64,000 nucleotides of DNA from Aedes albopictus (lineage: Eukaryota; Arthropoda; Insecta; Diptera; Culicidae): the NCBI RefSeq assembly GCF_035046485.1, contig NC_085136.1, forward strand, positions 77,517,734-77,581,733, given 5' to 3'. Of the stretch, positions 21,147 to 33,480 are shown one piece after another; within the stretch, counting starts at the first letter, position 1, and every line of letters begins with the position of its first letter. Both the position numbers and the translations under genes were made by a program. Under the pieces are notes generated by a model that saw only the letters and a list, made by a program, of their open reading frames with translations, was not told the origin of the DNA and did no database searches.

Positions 21147-22955
21147 GACATTGAAATGCTTTAGAACGCCTTGAAACGCTTTGAAACGCCTCTGAAAACC
21201 CGATGAAACCTCCGGAAAGTTCACCTAAGATCCTCAAAAGCCCCCTAAAAGCCCCTGAAACCTCCTTAAACTTACTGAAACCCGCATTAAGCCTCCGTCA
21301 CAGAACAGATGTGTATCTTCGAACAAATTTGAAGTTTCGATGTGGAAGTTGTAAAACTTTCACTTGGGCAACTAGATTGGAATGAATTTCCTTGAAAAAA
21401 AAAAAACAACAAAGCGTGCCTCGCTCCCACCCTATGCTTGCTGTACAAAAAAGCTTGCTTTCCACCACCAGGTTCACTAGTGTCCAGCAATCAAACGAGC
21501 GGCTCTTTTCGTGATGAAGATTCACACCCATGCCTCCGTGAAACACATCTGAGAGGCTGAGGAATTGAAGCGTATTAAAACGTCTTGAAATGCTTTGAAA
21601 CAACTCTGAAACCCCCATAAAACCTCCGTGAAATTAACCTAAAGGCCTCTGAAGCCCCCAAGTAAAATTTTGCTGACCAATTAGTCTTGTAGAGGTTTTT
21701 ACAACCGCTATAAAACCTTATACCTTTTATTTTGATTTTCAAATGCTTCTAATAACCTCTTCTACTTTATTTGACCTAAATGTTGCTTGTGCCCTAAAAA
21801 CTCCTGGAACATACTAAAACGCACTGAACTGCCTGACACGTCTGGAGGTGCCTCTTAAACCTTCATGAAGCCTCAGGGAAACACACCTAAGAGGCTTCCA
21901 GAAGTCCCCTAAAACGCCCCTGAAACGCATTGGAACGTCTTCAAACGCCTTGAAGCGCCTCTGAAACCCCAATGAAACGTTCTTGAAAATAACCTGCCTG
22001 AGAGCCTCTGAAGCCCCGGAAAACCCTCTAAAACCTCCTGAAACGCACTCAAATGCCTTGAAACGCCTCTGACATCTCCATGAAACCTTCCTGAAATTCA
22101 CCAAAGAGCCTCTAAAGCCCCTGATACGCTCTTAAGCGCACTTAAACCACAGACGAACCGACGTGACAGTGGTGTTTCAAAACTGCCCCCCCCCCCAATG
22201 TAACGGTCGACCAGGGAAGCGAGCGAACGCTTCTGTCAAATCAGCGCAGACGCGAACCTCTTCCTATATGAATACATGGGGGTTCGGAGTCAAGCTATCA
22301 AAACAACGCGAACCGTTATAGAGGAGGCGGTAGTGTTCTGCTATTTTTCATCATGGCGTCGGGGACAGCAAATTTGAATTTATTTGTTCTAGCTGTCACG
22401 TCGGTTCGTCGGTGCTTAAACGTCTTGAATCGCCTTGAAAATCTATGAAACCCGCATGAAACCTCCATGTAATTCGACTAAGAGCTTCTGAAGCCACAAA
22501 AACCCCTCTGAAACACCCCGAAAAGCATAGAAACGTTTTGAAATCCCCATGAAACATCCGTGTAACCACCGTGAACCTCTATAGCCCCCTAAAACGCCTC
22601 TCAAACCTCCTGAAACGCATTGAAACGTCTTGAAACACATTGAAATGCCTTTGAAACCCCATGAAGCCTTCTGAAACGCCTTGGACATATCCATGGAACC
22701 TCTGTGAAATTCATCTTGAATCGCCACGAAATGCTTTGAAACGCCTCTGCAACCCCCATAAAACTTTCGTGAAATTCACCTGAGAGCCTCTGAAGCCTCC
22801 TGAAACGCCCCGAAAAGCATTAAAATGCTTTGAAACACCCAATAAACTTCCGCGAAGCTCACCTGAGCACCTCTGAAGCCCCTTAAAACGCCTCTGAAAC
22901 CTTATGAAATGCGTTGAAACGTTTCTGAAACCCCTGGACGAATCTGAAATGCTTG
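21147..22955. repeat. Degenerate minisatellite, TGAAACGCCT type
   Basis: Higher-order units of roughly 95-110 bp are built of short TGAAACGCCTCTGAAACC and GAGCCTCTGAAGCCCC words. The array is interrupted by unrelated sequence at about 21300-21555 and 21660-21790 and by the MITE at 22148-22414. Minus-strand ORFs here (RGVSGGFRG-like) are repeat translations. A related array is at 31190-31720. Confidence 0.8.
22148..22414. mobile_element. CACAGAC-type MITE, subfamily C, 7-bp target duplication CTTAAAC
   Basis: It starts CACAGACGAACCGACGTGAC and ends CTGTCACGTCGGTTCGTCGG+TG, with CTTAAAC at 22141-22147 and 22415-22421. A 12-base C run lies near 22187. It shares only the outermost CACAGAC and the target duplication length with subfamilies A and B. 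Confidence 0.85.
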
Positions 22956-24540
22956 ACCCCTTCACATGTGTGAGCCATAACCCCCTTCCCCGTTACATCT
23001 TCTAGCTGCTTGGCCCCATAAGCTTCTTAGATAATGATATGAATGCATTTAGGTAAAAATAAAATAAAATGAAGACATTGATGTAGTGAAACTAACGGTT
23101 AGTTCAATGGGTTATGGGCCCAGAACCGTATTCACTACAAATATCAATCTGGTTACTAATTTACCGCATAATCTAATGATGCAGCACGACTTCTGATGGG
23201 AAAAATATAATTAGAAATTAGGAAAAATCAAGATTAAACATCACATTGACGGTTGAAGGATTTTCTCTACATTCTAAGATATATCGTTTAATATGTTTCA
23301 TCATTTTATTGCACACTTATTTGCTTTCCTTTAAGAAGTTTTGTTTCATGTTTTCAAAACGAATTTGACACCTTTTTCCATTCAATACTTTCTGTATAAT
23401 ATCTTCCATCTGTAGATGTACCTCTAGCATTTACGACTATTGCATTGATTTAACACTGATTTTGCCTTCAACAGTTCTCTGCTACTTCAGTATAATGATA
23501 TCGTCCATACATATTGGTTATGTTGATGCATATGCTGCAATATATTGATACTAAAAAGCGCCCATTCGCCAATGCCACTTTATTCGTTATAAACTTCATC
23601 CAAATTGTATGTAAATATAGTTGGGTAATATTAAACGATTGCTCAAATCAGATTACTTATGAGGTAAAAAACGATATACAAATGAGATCTCAAAAAGTCA
23701 CAACAACTGTTGAATTGCGTGTGTTGATTATGCTTGACTTGCTTGCAAGAATTAACCTAAACTTTCCTATTTACAAGACTAAAATAAATACCAATTGCTT
23801 TACCCGATTGTTAACTATTGCGGTATATATTTGTTCAACGTTGTTTTCTTTGGATTACAGATAAATAAAACTACCCGGTTTTAAGAAGACTCAACTGAAA
23901 TCTTTGAGATATTCGCTTTTGTCCAAGCAGGCGGTGACTTTGCTAGCCCTCCACAAGATGGCGGCTTTGGTTTGACAGATTTACACAACAAAAACACTGT
24001 GGAGGACCCATTTGTGGGTTTCGTAACAATATAGACTAATAACGGCACATTTGACTAGAACGGAATTTGGTTTTGATTATTCGAGGTTTATCGGAAAATT
24101 AAACTCTATACTTAAGCTCATTTTGGGACACGATTGGGATCTCACTCTGCATGTCTCGCCCTTTTTGAGGTGAGAGTCCACTGATGATTACCTACATACA
24201 TAGGGATTAACTTGATGATGAAATCTATACAACTCGGAGGGTAATCTATTTGCAGCTTTATCTTTGGGTCGAATAGAACGCGCTTTCACTTAATTTCTGG
24301 TTGATTTCAGATTACACTGATACTAATACTTTTTAGTAGAAGTAGAATACCTAAGATTACAAATATCGATTGGCTTTTTATAGTCTACGAACCACCAACT
24401 GTCCTATCAACAACGTGTTTCACAAATTTTAAGGTTAAGTCACATTTAAGTGTAGTTCTTGTTTAACGGGATGCCGCGAACGATGACATCCCTAAGTGTG
24501 GAGCAGAGTTCTGAATGAAGCGACAGATCTCGGGAACACC
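22956..24540. other. Intergenic, no gene recognised
   Basis: The 116-residue ORF at 23514-23864 has no recognisable motif. No element ends were found. Confidence 0.35.
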
Positions 24541-24542
24541 TG

Positions 24543-24640
24543 AATCATCGGTTGGGATTCATTCTGAATCCCCGGTCGGGATTCATTCTGAATCCCCGGT
24601 CGGGATTCATTCTGTATCCCCTATCGGGATTCATCTGAAT
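24543..24640. repeat. 24-bp tandem repeat, about four units
   Basis: Unit CGGTCGGGATTCATTCTGAA plus TCCC, repeated with small changes (TCATCGGTTGGG first, CCTATCGGG last). Confidence 0.85.
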
Positions 24641-25021
24641 CCTTTGACTCAGATGAATATCTGCCTTTTCATTCAATACTCTGCTCGTAGAATAGTATAT
24701 TACATATGTTACCTTTAGTTTAGTATATTTTTTATAACTTTGGCTCTCATATCTCTTAGATGTAGAAATGCACTTCCTATGCAAAAAATATATGAAAATT
24801 GACTTCTTTATCGTATAAAAAACGTCTAAAACAAACATTTCACGTGTTTAAATAGCTCCTAAAACAAATGAGATTCATTTTCTAATAACATACATCAGAG
24901 AAACGTGTAAAATGAAAAGGTCAATGAATATAACTCATTCCATCAGAACGACCCAACAACCCAAAACGATAGAGCTAGAAACTCAACATCACTAAGACTA
25001 GACTCCTTGAAGAACACCTTC

Positions 25022-25398
25022 CTAAACGGTCGTCTCCCGGAAGATCATCGAGCTGCACGACGCCCCGCCCACCGTCGCCCCGGTCGCCGCCACCGACCCC
25101 GCTTGACTTTGCTGGTAGAAAACGGTGTCCACGTCGTCCACCTCTACGCCGGGGTCATCGCCACCGATCGTAGTACCGTCATAGTCACCTCCACCGTCCA
25201 TCCTCCGGATCTCATCCAACGTGCTTCCACTACCCGACAGGGAATCCTGCGATTGCCTTGGGGTGATTTGAACGTAGTGCGTTTGCAGTATCAGTTCGCC
25301 GCCACCACGGGCAGGTTCGTCGCTTATGCGTGCGTTCAGGTCGTCGTATTCCTGCAGCCGGGCTCGCAGCTCGTCGGCGGTGATTTCCCGGTGGGTGC
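25022..25398 (-). CDS. Terminal coding exon, unknown protein with PDZ-ligand-like end
   Basis: On the minus strand a pyrimidine-rich acceptor (TTTGTTTTTCTCTCCACCAT then CGCGCAG) precedes an exon that stays open for about 124 codons to TAG at 25022-25024. The reading begins T-H-R-E-I-T-A-D-E-L-R-A-R-L after two bases that complete a split codon. It is acidic and Ser/Gly rich (SQDSLSGSGSTLDEIRRMDG) and ends FRETTV, which fits a class I PDZ ligand. The sequence is GC rich with codon-like structure, unlike its surroundings. I do not recognise the protein; it resembles the cytoplasmic tail of a membrane protein. Upstream exons were not found. Confidence 0.65.
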
Positions 25399-26384
25399 CT
25401 GCGCGATGGTGGAGAGAAAAACAAAAGTATGGAACTGCGGTTTGAGATATTGAGGCTTTGTCCGGAAATCTGGGAAGAACTGGATGATTTCTATAGGATT
25501 AGAATAACTGGATGTGCTGAGGAGCAGAATACTTACGAAAAGCAATATCAAATTCTAGAAGCAGGACTGGAACGCATTGAATTCAAACACACGTGCACAG
25601 CTATATTTGAACGAAAACATATTTAAACACACATGGAAGCTTTGGGCAGCTAAAATTACGAACGTGTTGCATCATTATGGACAAAAAGACACATAAAAAC
25701 CAAAAAAATGGGTTCATAAAATGATCCACTCGATAAAAATGAACTCCTAATAGGTAACTATAGGGGCATTATGGCCTCGAACGTCATGATTCTGCCCCGG
25801 AAGTTCTGTGGACAAATTAACCTTCACGTACCCAACCCCCGACAACTCATTTTCAAAATGCTGGCATTTCGTCAATTTTCATCCGATTTTTTTGAAGTCG
25901 CCCTCTATCGATCATAAATTAGAGCAAGTTTATGATAACGAAGTGGCCATGCAATATCCGGAACCATTCCGGAGATATTCCGCATTGTACTGGGGTCAGG
26001 GAGGGTGCCGAAATGACTAAACATGATTATTTCGTGTGTTATTGCGTTTGCTTAGAGGGGGCACTGCAATTATGGTGTAATATATGAACATGGTGCAAAA
26101 TAGAATCATGGTATTACACGCAATATGAATTCCCAAGAAGGGGTTTCAACATGCAGTGGTGCTTACATCGCCAAGTACTGGAAAAGACTTCGGATGGTGA
26201 TGAATTCAAGGCAATACGAAACTCTAATATGAACTCATTATCTCGACTCCTATAAAATTTTATAAACGTATCACATACAATGGAAAAAATCGAGAAAATT
26301 ATCAGTTATACAAAAAAATATCGTTGTGAAAGAATTTCAATCTTGGACAATTAGTGATGTTAGAATCAGAGAAAACTGCATAGA
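25399..26384. other. Intron/intergenic, no gene recognised
   Basis: The part next to 25398 is intron of the preceding exon. ORFs at 25429-25626 and 25808-26020 have no visible homology. Confidence 0.35.
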
Positions 26385-28590
26385 TTGAGTCAGAATTCCT
26401 AGATAGAAAATTTCGATCGGATTCCTTGTTGCAATCTACAGAGACTCCTCCACGGATTTTTGCATAAATTTCTCCAGGAATTCCACCAAAAACTTTTAAA
26501 GAAATTCTTCCAAGATGCCGCCAGGGATTTTTTCCAGGAATTCCTCACGGATTCCTTCATAAAATGCTAAAGGAATATCTTCCTGAACTCTCCCAGGAAT
26601 TCCGCGAGGAATTTTTCCAGGGAATCCTTTAGGAATTTCTTCAGAACTTTTTTCAGGAAGCCTCATATATTTCTCCAGAAATTCCTCAAATAATTCATCC
26701 AGAAATTCCTCCAGCAAATACACCAGGAATTCTTCCTGAGATTTCTTCTAGGAAACATCCTCTAGGAATATCTGCCAGAATTCCCTCAATATTTCCTCCA
26801 GGGATTCCTACAGCAATTGCTCCACGGATTCCTCCAGAAAATCCTAAAGGAATTTCTCATCGATGTCGTCTAGGAAATCCTTGAGAAATTCCTCCCAGAA
26901 TTCTTTCATGGCTTTCTCCAGAAAATTATCCAAAAAATTCTCTAGGAATTTCTTCAGGAATTCCTCCGAAGATTCATCCATGATTTTTTTCAGAAAATCG
27001 TTCTAAAATTCCTCTAGCGATTCTTCCAGGAATTTCTCCAGAAAATCATCTAGGAATTTTTGCCAGAATTCCTCCAAAAAATCCTAAAGGAGTGTCTCCC
27101 AGAACTCTTCCAAGAATTCATCCAGGAATTCCTCGAGGAATTCTACAAGGAATTTCTACAGGAAATCCTCCACGGATTCCTCTTAGAATTTCTCCAACAT
27201 ATTATCCAAGATTTTTTAAAGAATTCCTGTAGGGATTCATAACTGAATTTCTTCAGATGTTCCTCAAAAAAAATCCTCCGGGGATTAATTAAATAATTTC
27301 TTCAGAAACTCATCAGACAATTCCTCCAGGTATTCCTTAAAAAAATCCTCGAGAAGTTCCTTCAGACATTCCTCCAGAATGTCCCTAAAGATGCCTCAAC
27401 GAATTCCTCCAGAAAGTCCTGAATGAGTTTCTCTCGGAACACTTCCAGGAATCCCTGGAGGAAATTCTCCATGGAATCCTGCACGGATTCCACCAGGAAA
27501 TTCTCCAGGAATTTCTTCAGGAATTTCTCAAGGGATTTATTAATGAGTTTTTTCAGAAGTTCATCAACAAATTCCTCCAGAAATTCCTTCAGAAATTCTT
27601 CAAGATGTTCCTTCAGAAATTTCTCGATGTGTTCCTTCAGACATTACTCCAGAAATTTCTCAAGGAAGCCTCACATATTGCCACATAAATTCCTAAAAAA
27701 AAATTCCTCCCGTAAATACTCCAAGAATTCCTCCTGAAATTTTGTCTAGGAAAAATATTTTAAGAATGTCTGCTAGAATTTCTTCAATATTTTTTCACAG
27801 ATTCCTCCAGAAAATCCTAAAGGAATTTCTCACGGAACTCTTCCAGGAATTCCTCGAGAAATTCCTCCAAGGATTCCTCCAGGAAATTCTCAAGGAATTT
27901 CGTCAGGAATTCCTCCAGGGATTCATTCACAAATTTTAACATAATTTCCTTAAAAATTCCTCCAGGATTTTTTTCAGAAATTTCTCGATGAAGAAGTAAT
28001 AAAATCCTGCAGGAATTCCTCCAGAAATTAATCCACGAATTCCTCCAAGGATTCCTCCAGAAAATCATCTAGGATTTTTTGCCAGAATTTCTCCTGAGAA
28101 TCCTAAAGGAATGTCTATTGGAACTCTTCCAAGAATTCCTCCAGGAATTACTCGAGGAATTACTCCAGGGAATGCTCCACGGATTCCTCCAAAAGTTTCT
28201 CCAGGAATTCTTCCAGAGATTCAATAATGAATTTCTTCAGAAATTCCTCAAGAAATTCCTTCAGGATTTTTTTAGGGAATTTCTTCAGGAATTCCTCCAG
28301 GAATTCGTTAATGAACTTCTTCAGAAATTCCATAATTTTTTTTTACAGAAATTCTTGCGGGAATTCCTTCGGAAATTCTTCGAGGAGTTCCTTCAGAATC
28401 CTCCTGAAATTTCTCCAGGATGCCTCATATGTTTCTCCAATATTTCCTCAAATAATTCCTCCAATAAATACTTCAGAAATTCTTCAGAAATTACGCAAAA
28501 ATACTTCCACAAATTCCTCTACGGATTTCTCTAGAAAATTGTCTAGGAGTTTCTGCCAGAATTCCTCCAGAGAATCCTAAAGGAATGTCT
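26385..28590. repeat. Long degenerate minisatellite, GGAATTCCTCCA type
   Basis: About 2.2 kb built of 12-bp-like words such as GGAATTCCTCCAG, GAAATTTCTCC and AATCCTAAAGGAATTTCTC. The many ORFs (for example 28079-28534) translate to EFLQEFLEEF-like repeats because a three-codon unit stays open; they are not genes. Confidence 0.85.
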
Positions 28591-29436
28591 TTTTGCACGC
28601 TGTTCGAGCCCTATGAAGTTGATCATCAATATTAACTTCTTTTCTCGATCAGCCTAGATAGCTGTGTAGTGTCGGTAGCGATTGTCTGAATTGGGTTGTT
28701 TAGTGAATAAAAAAAATGCTATTTTCTATAGCCAAATCGAAAGAGCTCATTTTTCTGAGTATAACGTGATTTTATTGGATTCCAATACCTTTGTTTTGAT
28801 GGGTAAATTAACAAAACAGTTTTCCAAAATTATGAAATTTTGGATTTCGACAAATTGTTGGGCGGAGAATCCGATTATGAAATAACCCGGATACCCCTAA
28901 AGAACCCAATTGGCTAAGAATAACACTACGGACCGCCTGTTCCGGTGGTAAGAATCCACTAACAGGTGACCCCTAATTCATGGTGTGATGCGGCTATATG
29001 CTTACCGTGCCTAGGAATGAATGGCTAGGAGGGGTCTAATAAAAACCTAACCGCAAACGGAGCCTGTGGAGTACCAGGTCGCCCTCCACAGTATTTTGCC
29101 CTTACTGCGCTAACCGGAGAAATAGCGCGGTGGACCTTGTGTTTCTCCGAGACAATCAGCTGCCCTTCTTCAATCTCATACTTGAGGCTGAATAAGGGCG
29201 GGATTATGAAGATGTTATTAATTAGTTTAAATTTTCACCTATATGGTTTCGCATTATGCGTTTTACACAGTGTATTCTGTGCATCCTCGCCTTTGGCACA
29301 TTCAAATCGATACCGATCTGACTTTATTGTTGCTGTTCTCCTTGTGCTGTAATTGTTAAGAGTTTAATCTTGCCTAGTTTGGGTAGTGGCTACGGTTAGG
29401 ATAGCTTAGATCAATCTTCAGCACAAAAGAACAGCA

Positions 29437-30458
29437 ACGATCAATCTTTGCAACTTATGCAAAATGGTACAGCTCAAGTGGCGTTAGTCCAAGAACCTTA
29501 CTTTCATAAGGGGAATTTCTATCTAGGAAACCTTGTGAATCCGGTGTTTGCTACTTTCAGTAACAAGGAAATGGCAAACTAGCGTGTCATGCCTCGACCA
29601 TGTGTGCTTGTCAACAACGCAATCGTTGCTACACTCATCTCTGAACTAACCACTAGAGATGTATGTGCTATCACAATCGATGTATCTGTTGGAAACCTCA
29701 ACAGGAAATACGTTTATTGTTCGGTTTATTTACCGCATGACGAACCATACCCTACGGATGCTTTCAAGCAAGTCGTCGCATACTGCACTTCAAAAGGCCT
29801 TCCGCCAATTGTTGGCAGTGATGCTAATGCTCACCATATCATCTGGGGCAGCTCAGACATTAATTTGAGAGTCTCTAGTTTGATGGAGTACTTAAGTAGT
29901 ACAGATCTTGCATTACTTAACATAGGCAACCGCCCAACCTTCATGGTATCTGCTAGAGAGGAAGTGTTAGATATAACGCTCTGCTCTAGCAGAATTAGTC
30001 ACGAGCTGACCAATTGGCATGTGTCAGATGAAGAATCTTTATCTGACCATCGCTATATCTTTTTTGAACATTTAAATGTTACTTCGCAAACATTGCGTTT
30101 CAGAAATCCTCGGTCAACAAACTGGGATCATTTTACTGATTTGGTTGCGGCCAAATTTCATGGATACTCACCATACATTGACACTCCAAGTGATTTAGAT
30201 GATGCCGTTGATACTACAACGACCTTCATCATGGAAGCTTTTGAAGAAGCATGCCCTCTACGGTCTGTGAAGATCACAAGAGGAACCCCTTGGTGGAACT
30301 CTGATCTGGCGAAACTCAGGAAACAATGTAGAAAGAGTTGGAACAGACGACGTTCTGCTGGATCGGAGGCTTTCAGGTCGGCTCGCAAGGCCTATCAGAA
30401 AGCTCTTCGGTCAGCTGAACGATCCGGACCTTTGTACAAATGTCTCCAGTTTGAGTGA
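29437..30458 (+). pseudogene. LINE endonuclease domain
   Basis: The frame starts near NDQSLQLMQNGTAQVALVQE with the catalytic Glu (QEPYFH), is broken by TAG near 29579-29581, then reads on as a 289-residue block. It holds SDANAHHIIWGSSDINLRV (catalytic Asp/Asn), LDITLCSSR and SDEESLSDHRYI (catalytic Asp-His). A linker ends with TPWWNSDLAKLRKQCRKSW. These are the hallmarks of an apurinic-like endonuclease that nicks the target DNA. The in-frame stop inactivates it. Confidence 0.75.
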
Positions 30459-30560
30459 AGCCAGTCGTTTGAACAAAACCCTTGCAAAATCTAAGGATTT
30501 TCAAGTGAACGAACTTCGTTTGCCAAATGGTGATTTCACTTCCTCTGATGAGAAAGATGT

Positions 30561-31162
30561 GTGGATATTACATCTTCGGATGAACCTGATGTCTTTTCTT
30601 GTAGTTATGATTCTTTAGCTTCGGCTCGGAGTATCATAACTTTAGAATCGATTGAATGGGCACCAAATAGCTTTGCGCCTTTCAAATCTCCTGGAGCAGA
30701 TGGAATATATCCTGTTTTGCATCAGAAGAGATTTGATTATTTCAAACATGTCTTGAAAAAAACTACTTGTTTGCAGTTTTGCTACAGTGTATATTCACAA
30801 ATCCTGGTGGGATATTACTGTAAAGTTTATTCCGAAACTGGGTCGTGCGTCGTATGAAGAAGCAAAGAGTTTCAGACCTATCAAGAGATCAATTTCTTCT
30901 AAAATGCTTAGAACGCATTGTCGATCATCACATGCGTGATGTTCATCTGGCCAATGTGCCTCTTTATGTGAACCAACATGCTTACCAATCTGGAAAGTCC
31001 ACTGTGACTCTTTTACACAAAGTTGTTTACGATATAGAGAAGGCATTCGCTCAAAAGCAATCCTTCTTGGGTGTTTTTTTAGATATCGAGGGTGCCTTTG
31101 ACAACGTGTCTTTCGATGCCATATTGGAAGCCGCATGGAGTCATGGTATATCCACGTTTTAG
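30561..31162 (+). pseudogene. LINE reverse transcriptase fragment
   Basis: Two shifted frames give WAPNSFAPFKSPGADGIYPV and then NQHAYQSGKSTVTLLHKVVY and LGVFLDIEGAFDNVSFDAI, i.e. RT blocks up to the first catalytic Asp. The palm YADD, thumb and RNase H are absent. Confidence 0.7.
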
Positions 31163-31189
31163 GGTGAGGTTTGAGATTTGTTTTAGTGA

Positions 31190-31720
31190 GAAAAAAGCCC
31201 TTTCAGAGGCATTTCAAGAGGCTTCAGGGACGTTATGAGGGGGATTCAGGGTGCGCCAGGGCCGTACCTGAAACCTACTGAAACACCCTTAAATGCCTCT
31301 GGGACCCCCTAAAACGTCCCTAAGATTCCCTGGAGCCCACGTGGAACACCCTGAGACTCACTGAATCATTACTGAGACCTTTGGGACCCCCTCGAAAAGC
31401 CTCGAAGACCCTGAAATGTTCTTTAATTCTTCCGAGACCCCCAAAGCGAGACCTCTTGAAATGCCACTGAGGCCCCTTAATTTTCGCGCGACACCATGAA
31501 ACGCCTCTGAGACTTCCTGGAACACCCCAAGACCTCCTGAAACGCCTGTGATGAATACGGAGCCCCTAAGCCCCTTCGAAACACCCCTGGAACTCCCTGG
31601 TACCCCTCTAAAGGCCCCTGAGACATCCTAGAATTCCATTGATACATACTGAGGTTCCTGGAAACGTCCCTAAAACCCTCTGATACCTCCCGCAACGTCC
31701 CTGAGCAGACACGAGAAGAA
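31190..31720. repeat. Degenerate minisatellite, CCTGAAACGCCTCTGAGAC type
   Basis: Words such as CCTGAAACGCC, CCCTGAGAC and CCCTGGAAC repeat imperfectly. Its right part is included in the 31564-32837 duplication. Confidence 0.7.
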
Positions 31721-31761
31721 CAATAGGAGGTGACATATATTTTTAGGGGATATTATGTGCC

Positions 31762-32276
31762 CACAGACAAACAGACGTAACACTTCGAACATTTTATCAC
31801 AGACAAACAGACGTAACACTTAGAACACTTTTCGATTAGAAAAATAGTCACGGTTACATATTCGCCCAATACTAAAAAGACTGAGTTTGGCCAACCATGA
31901 ACTAGGTGGCGGTAGTGCGCAAACGTCAAACTCGAACAAAACCGATGGAAGCGCCACGGGTGGCCCGTCGGCCAACTATCACATTTAAAAATTGGTCGTT
32001 AAATCAGTGTACGATGAGAATGATTAGAGTGTTACGTCTGTTTGTCTGTGATTTTATGAATCAAATCATAGTCACGGAAACATGTTCGCCCAATGCTGAA
32101 AGGACTGAGTTTGGCCGACCATCAACTAGGTGGCGGTAGTGGGCAAAGGTCAAACTCGAGCAAAAACGATGCGAACGCCACGGGTGGTTAGTTGGCCAAT
32201 TATCGAATTTTTAAAAAGACCGTTTAATCAGTACGACGCGAATTAAATATCAGAGTGTTACGTCTGTTTGTCGGTG
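31762..32276. mobile_element. CACAGAC MITE subfamily A, split by a second copy; duplication ATGTGCC
   Basis: The outer element runs from CACAGACAAACAGACG to TACGTCTGTTTGTCGGTG, with ATGTGCC at 31755-31761 and 32277-32283. The second A copy was inserted after its first 29-36 bases. Without it the element equals 35194-35448. Confidence 0.9.
31798..32050. mobile_element. Nested CACAGAC MITE subfamily A, duplication ATTTTAT
   Basis: A 253-bp full copy with the same length as 11583-11835, flanked by ATTTTAT at 31791-31797 and 32051-32057. It is absent at the corresponding place in the second duplication copy, which shows the intact target. Confidence 0.95.
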
Positions 32277-32414
32277 ATGTGCCATTCAAATTGCTACGGA
32301 GCTTAGTTTTTTTTTAATCTACTGTCGCTGCTTTCACTATAAAATGTATCATTCTACAACCAAATAGGATGCTGGAACTTCTCAAAATCTCAAGAAGCAT
32401 TCTAAGATTCGTTT

Positions 32415-32835
32415 CGTTTGTATTCCTTCAGGAATTCCTCCTAGGGTTCCGTCAGGAATATATCAAATGATTCTTTCAGGATATCCTGCACGAATTCCTT
32501 CGAAAATTACTTTGAAGACTCATTTCGGAATCCCTTCCAGTTTTTTTTTCGAAATACCTACAAAAATTCTTTCAGGTATTTAGGTATTCATCCAATGAAT
32601 AATTCAGCAATTTCTTCAAAGGTTTCTTCATGAATACTCCTCCAAGTGTACTTCCGAGAATTCCTGCTTCAAAAATTTATTCAGAAATATCTTGAAGGAT
32701 TTTTACAGATTCGTCAAATGCGAAAGGATTCCTCCAAGAATTTTTCCAAAGTTCCCTTTTAGAAATCCTTATTTCAAGGATTGTTTTTTTTTCAGAAATT
32801 CTTCCAAGAAGGGTTCTATTGGCAATTTCACGAAG
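32415..32835. repeat. Degenerate ATTCCTTC minisatellite (copy 1)
   Basis: Words such as GGAATTCCTCC, AGAATTCCTGC and AAATTCTTTCAGG; part of the segmental duplication. Counterpart at 39430-39854. Confidence 0.7.
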
Positions 32836-32837
32836 GT

Positions 32838-33480
32838 GTCAGGTATCAGGTATCAGTAGGTCGGCTCAAGAGGCACGGGGAAATTTGTGCCATCGCCATG
32901 AATACGAGCCTATTCATCATTTACCTGAGGGAGAGCGAAGGGAGGAATAAGGGATGGGATAGGGAAAGGGAAGGTAAGGGAATCACGGTGTGTCTGGTAG
33001 AACAAATTTATTACAAAAAAATGGGCATCGCTAATTTTTACGCTACGTGAAAGTTGACGCTACCAGCTTTCATTCAAGCCCAACATCGAAATATTTCATC
33101 GGGGGAACTTTTTCATACAAAAATTGGGTATGTTTGTTAAGTAGAAATAGGGATTAATTTGGAACCGTGCATTTTGTATGGGGAAAAACAGTATTCTGAA
33201 AAAGTTGTTCGGGATCCCTCGGTGGATTTTTTTGAGGGACCCTGCAAATGAAAGCTGAAAGCCTCTATTTTTGAATAGCGAAAAATTTGACGATGCCTAT
33301 TTGTTTTTTATAAACTTTTCCCATACACACGCCGTGGAATAGGATCGACATAATCGCATAAGCGTACCACAACGGGTTCAAACAGCGCCCTGAAAAGGGC
33401 ACTGTAAAAAGCGCATAAAGCGTAAAATAAGCTACTTGCCACAACGGGTTCAGAACAACAGAACATCCTGAAGATTCAGG
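32838..33480. other. Intergenic, possible dispersed repeats
   Basis: TATCAGGTATCAGTAGGTCG opens a non-minisatellite block. CAGCTTTCATT near 33065 and AATGAAAGCTG near 33247 are inverted. CCACAACGGGTTCA occurs twice (33368, 33440). No gene seen. Confidence 0.35.

Larger units (their letters stand above)
28605..31162 (+). mobile_element. Degenerate LOA-clade (Lian-like) LINE, 5' part
   Basis: A 5'-UTR of about 0.8 kb (with ACACTACGGACCGCCTGTTC near 28925) leads into an endonuclease and the start of reverse transcriptase, then the copy stops before the catalytic YADD. The same 5' block recurs inverted at 33481-34992 and in the insertion at 48884-49660. Clade assignment comes from the endonuclease (SDANAHHIIWGSSDIN; NWHVSDEESLSDH) shared with the RNase H-bearing element at 48500-52735. 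Confidence 0.7.
31564..32837. repeat. Segmental duplication, copy 1
   Basis: Nearly identical to 34996-35511 plus 39345-39854 (offset about 3.43 kb, then interrupted). Only a few substitutions and homopolymer changes were seen, such as CATTTCGG/CATTTTGG. Copy 1 alone holds the extra MITE at 31798-32050. Confidence 0.9.

Noticed and set aside
25022..25398. Alternative last exon of the INPP5A-like gene
   Set aside because: Its reading phase does not match the phase-0 donor at 60504; a phase-0 join would stop after about 20 codons in another frame.
28079..28534. 151-residue ORF rich in EFLQEFL, looks like a coiled-coil protein
   Set aside because: It lies wholly in the GGAATTCCTCCA minisatellite; other frames and the opposite strand give similar open repeats.
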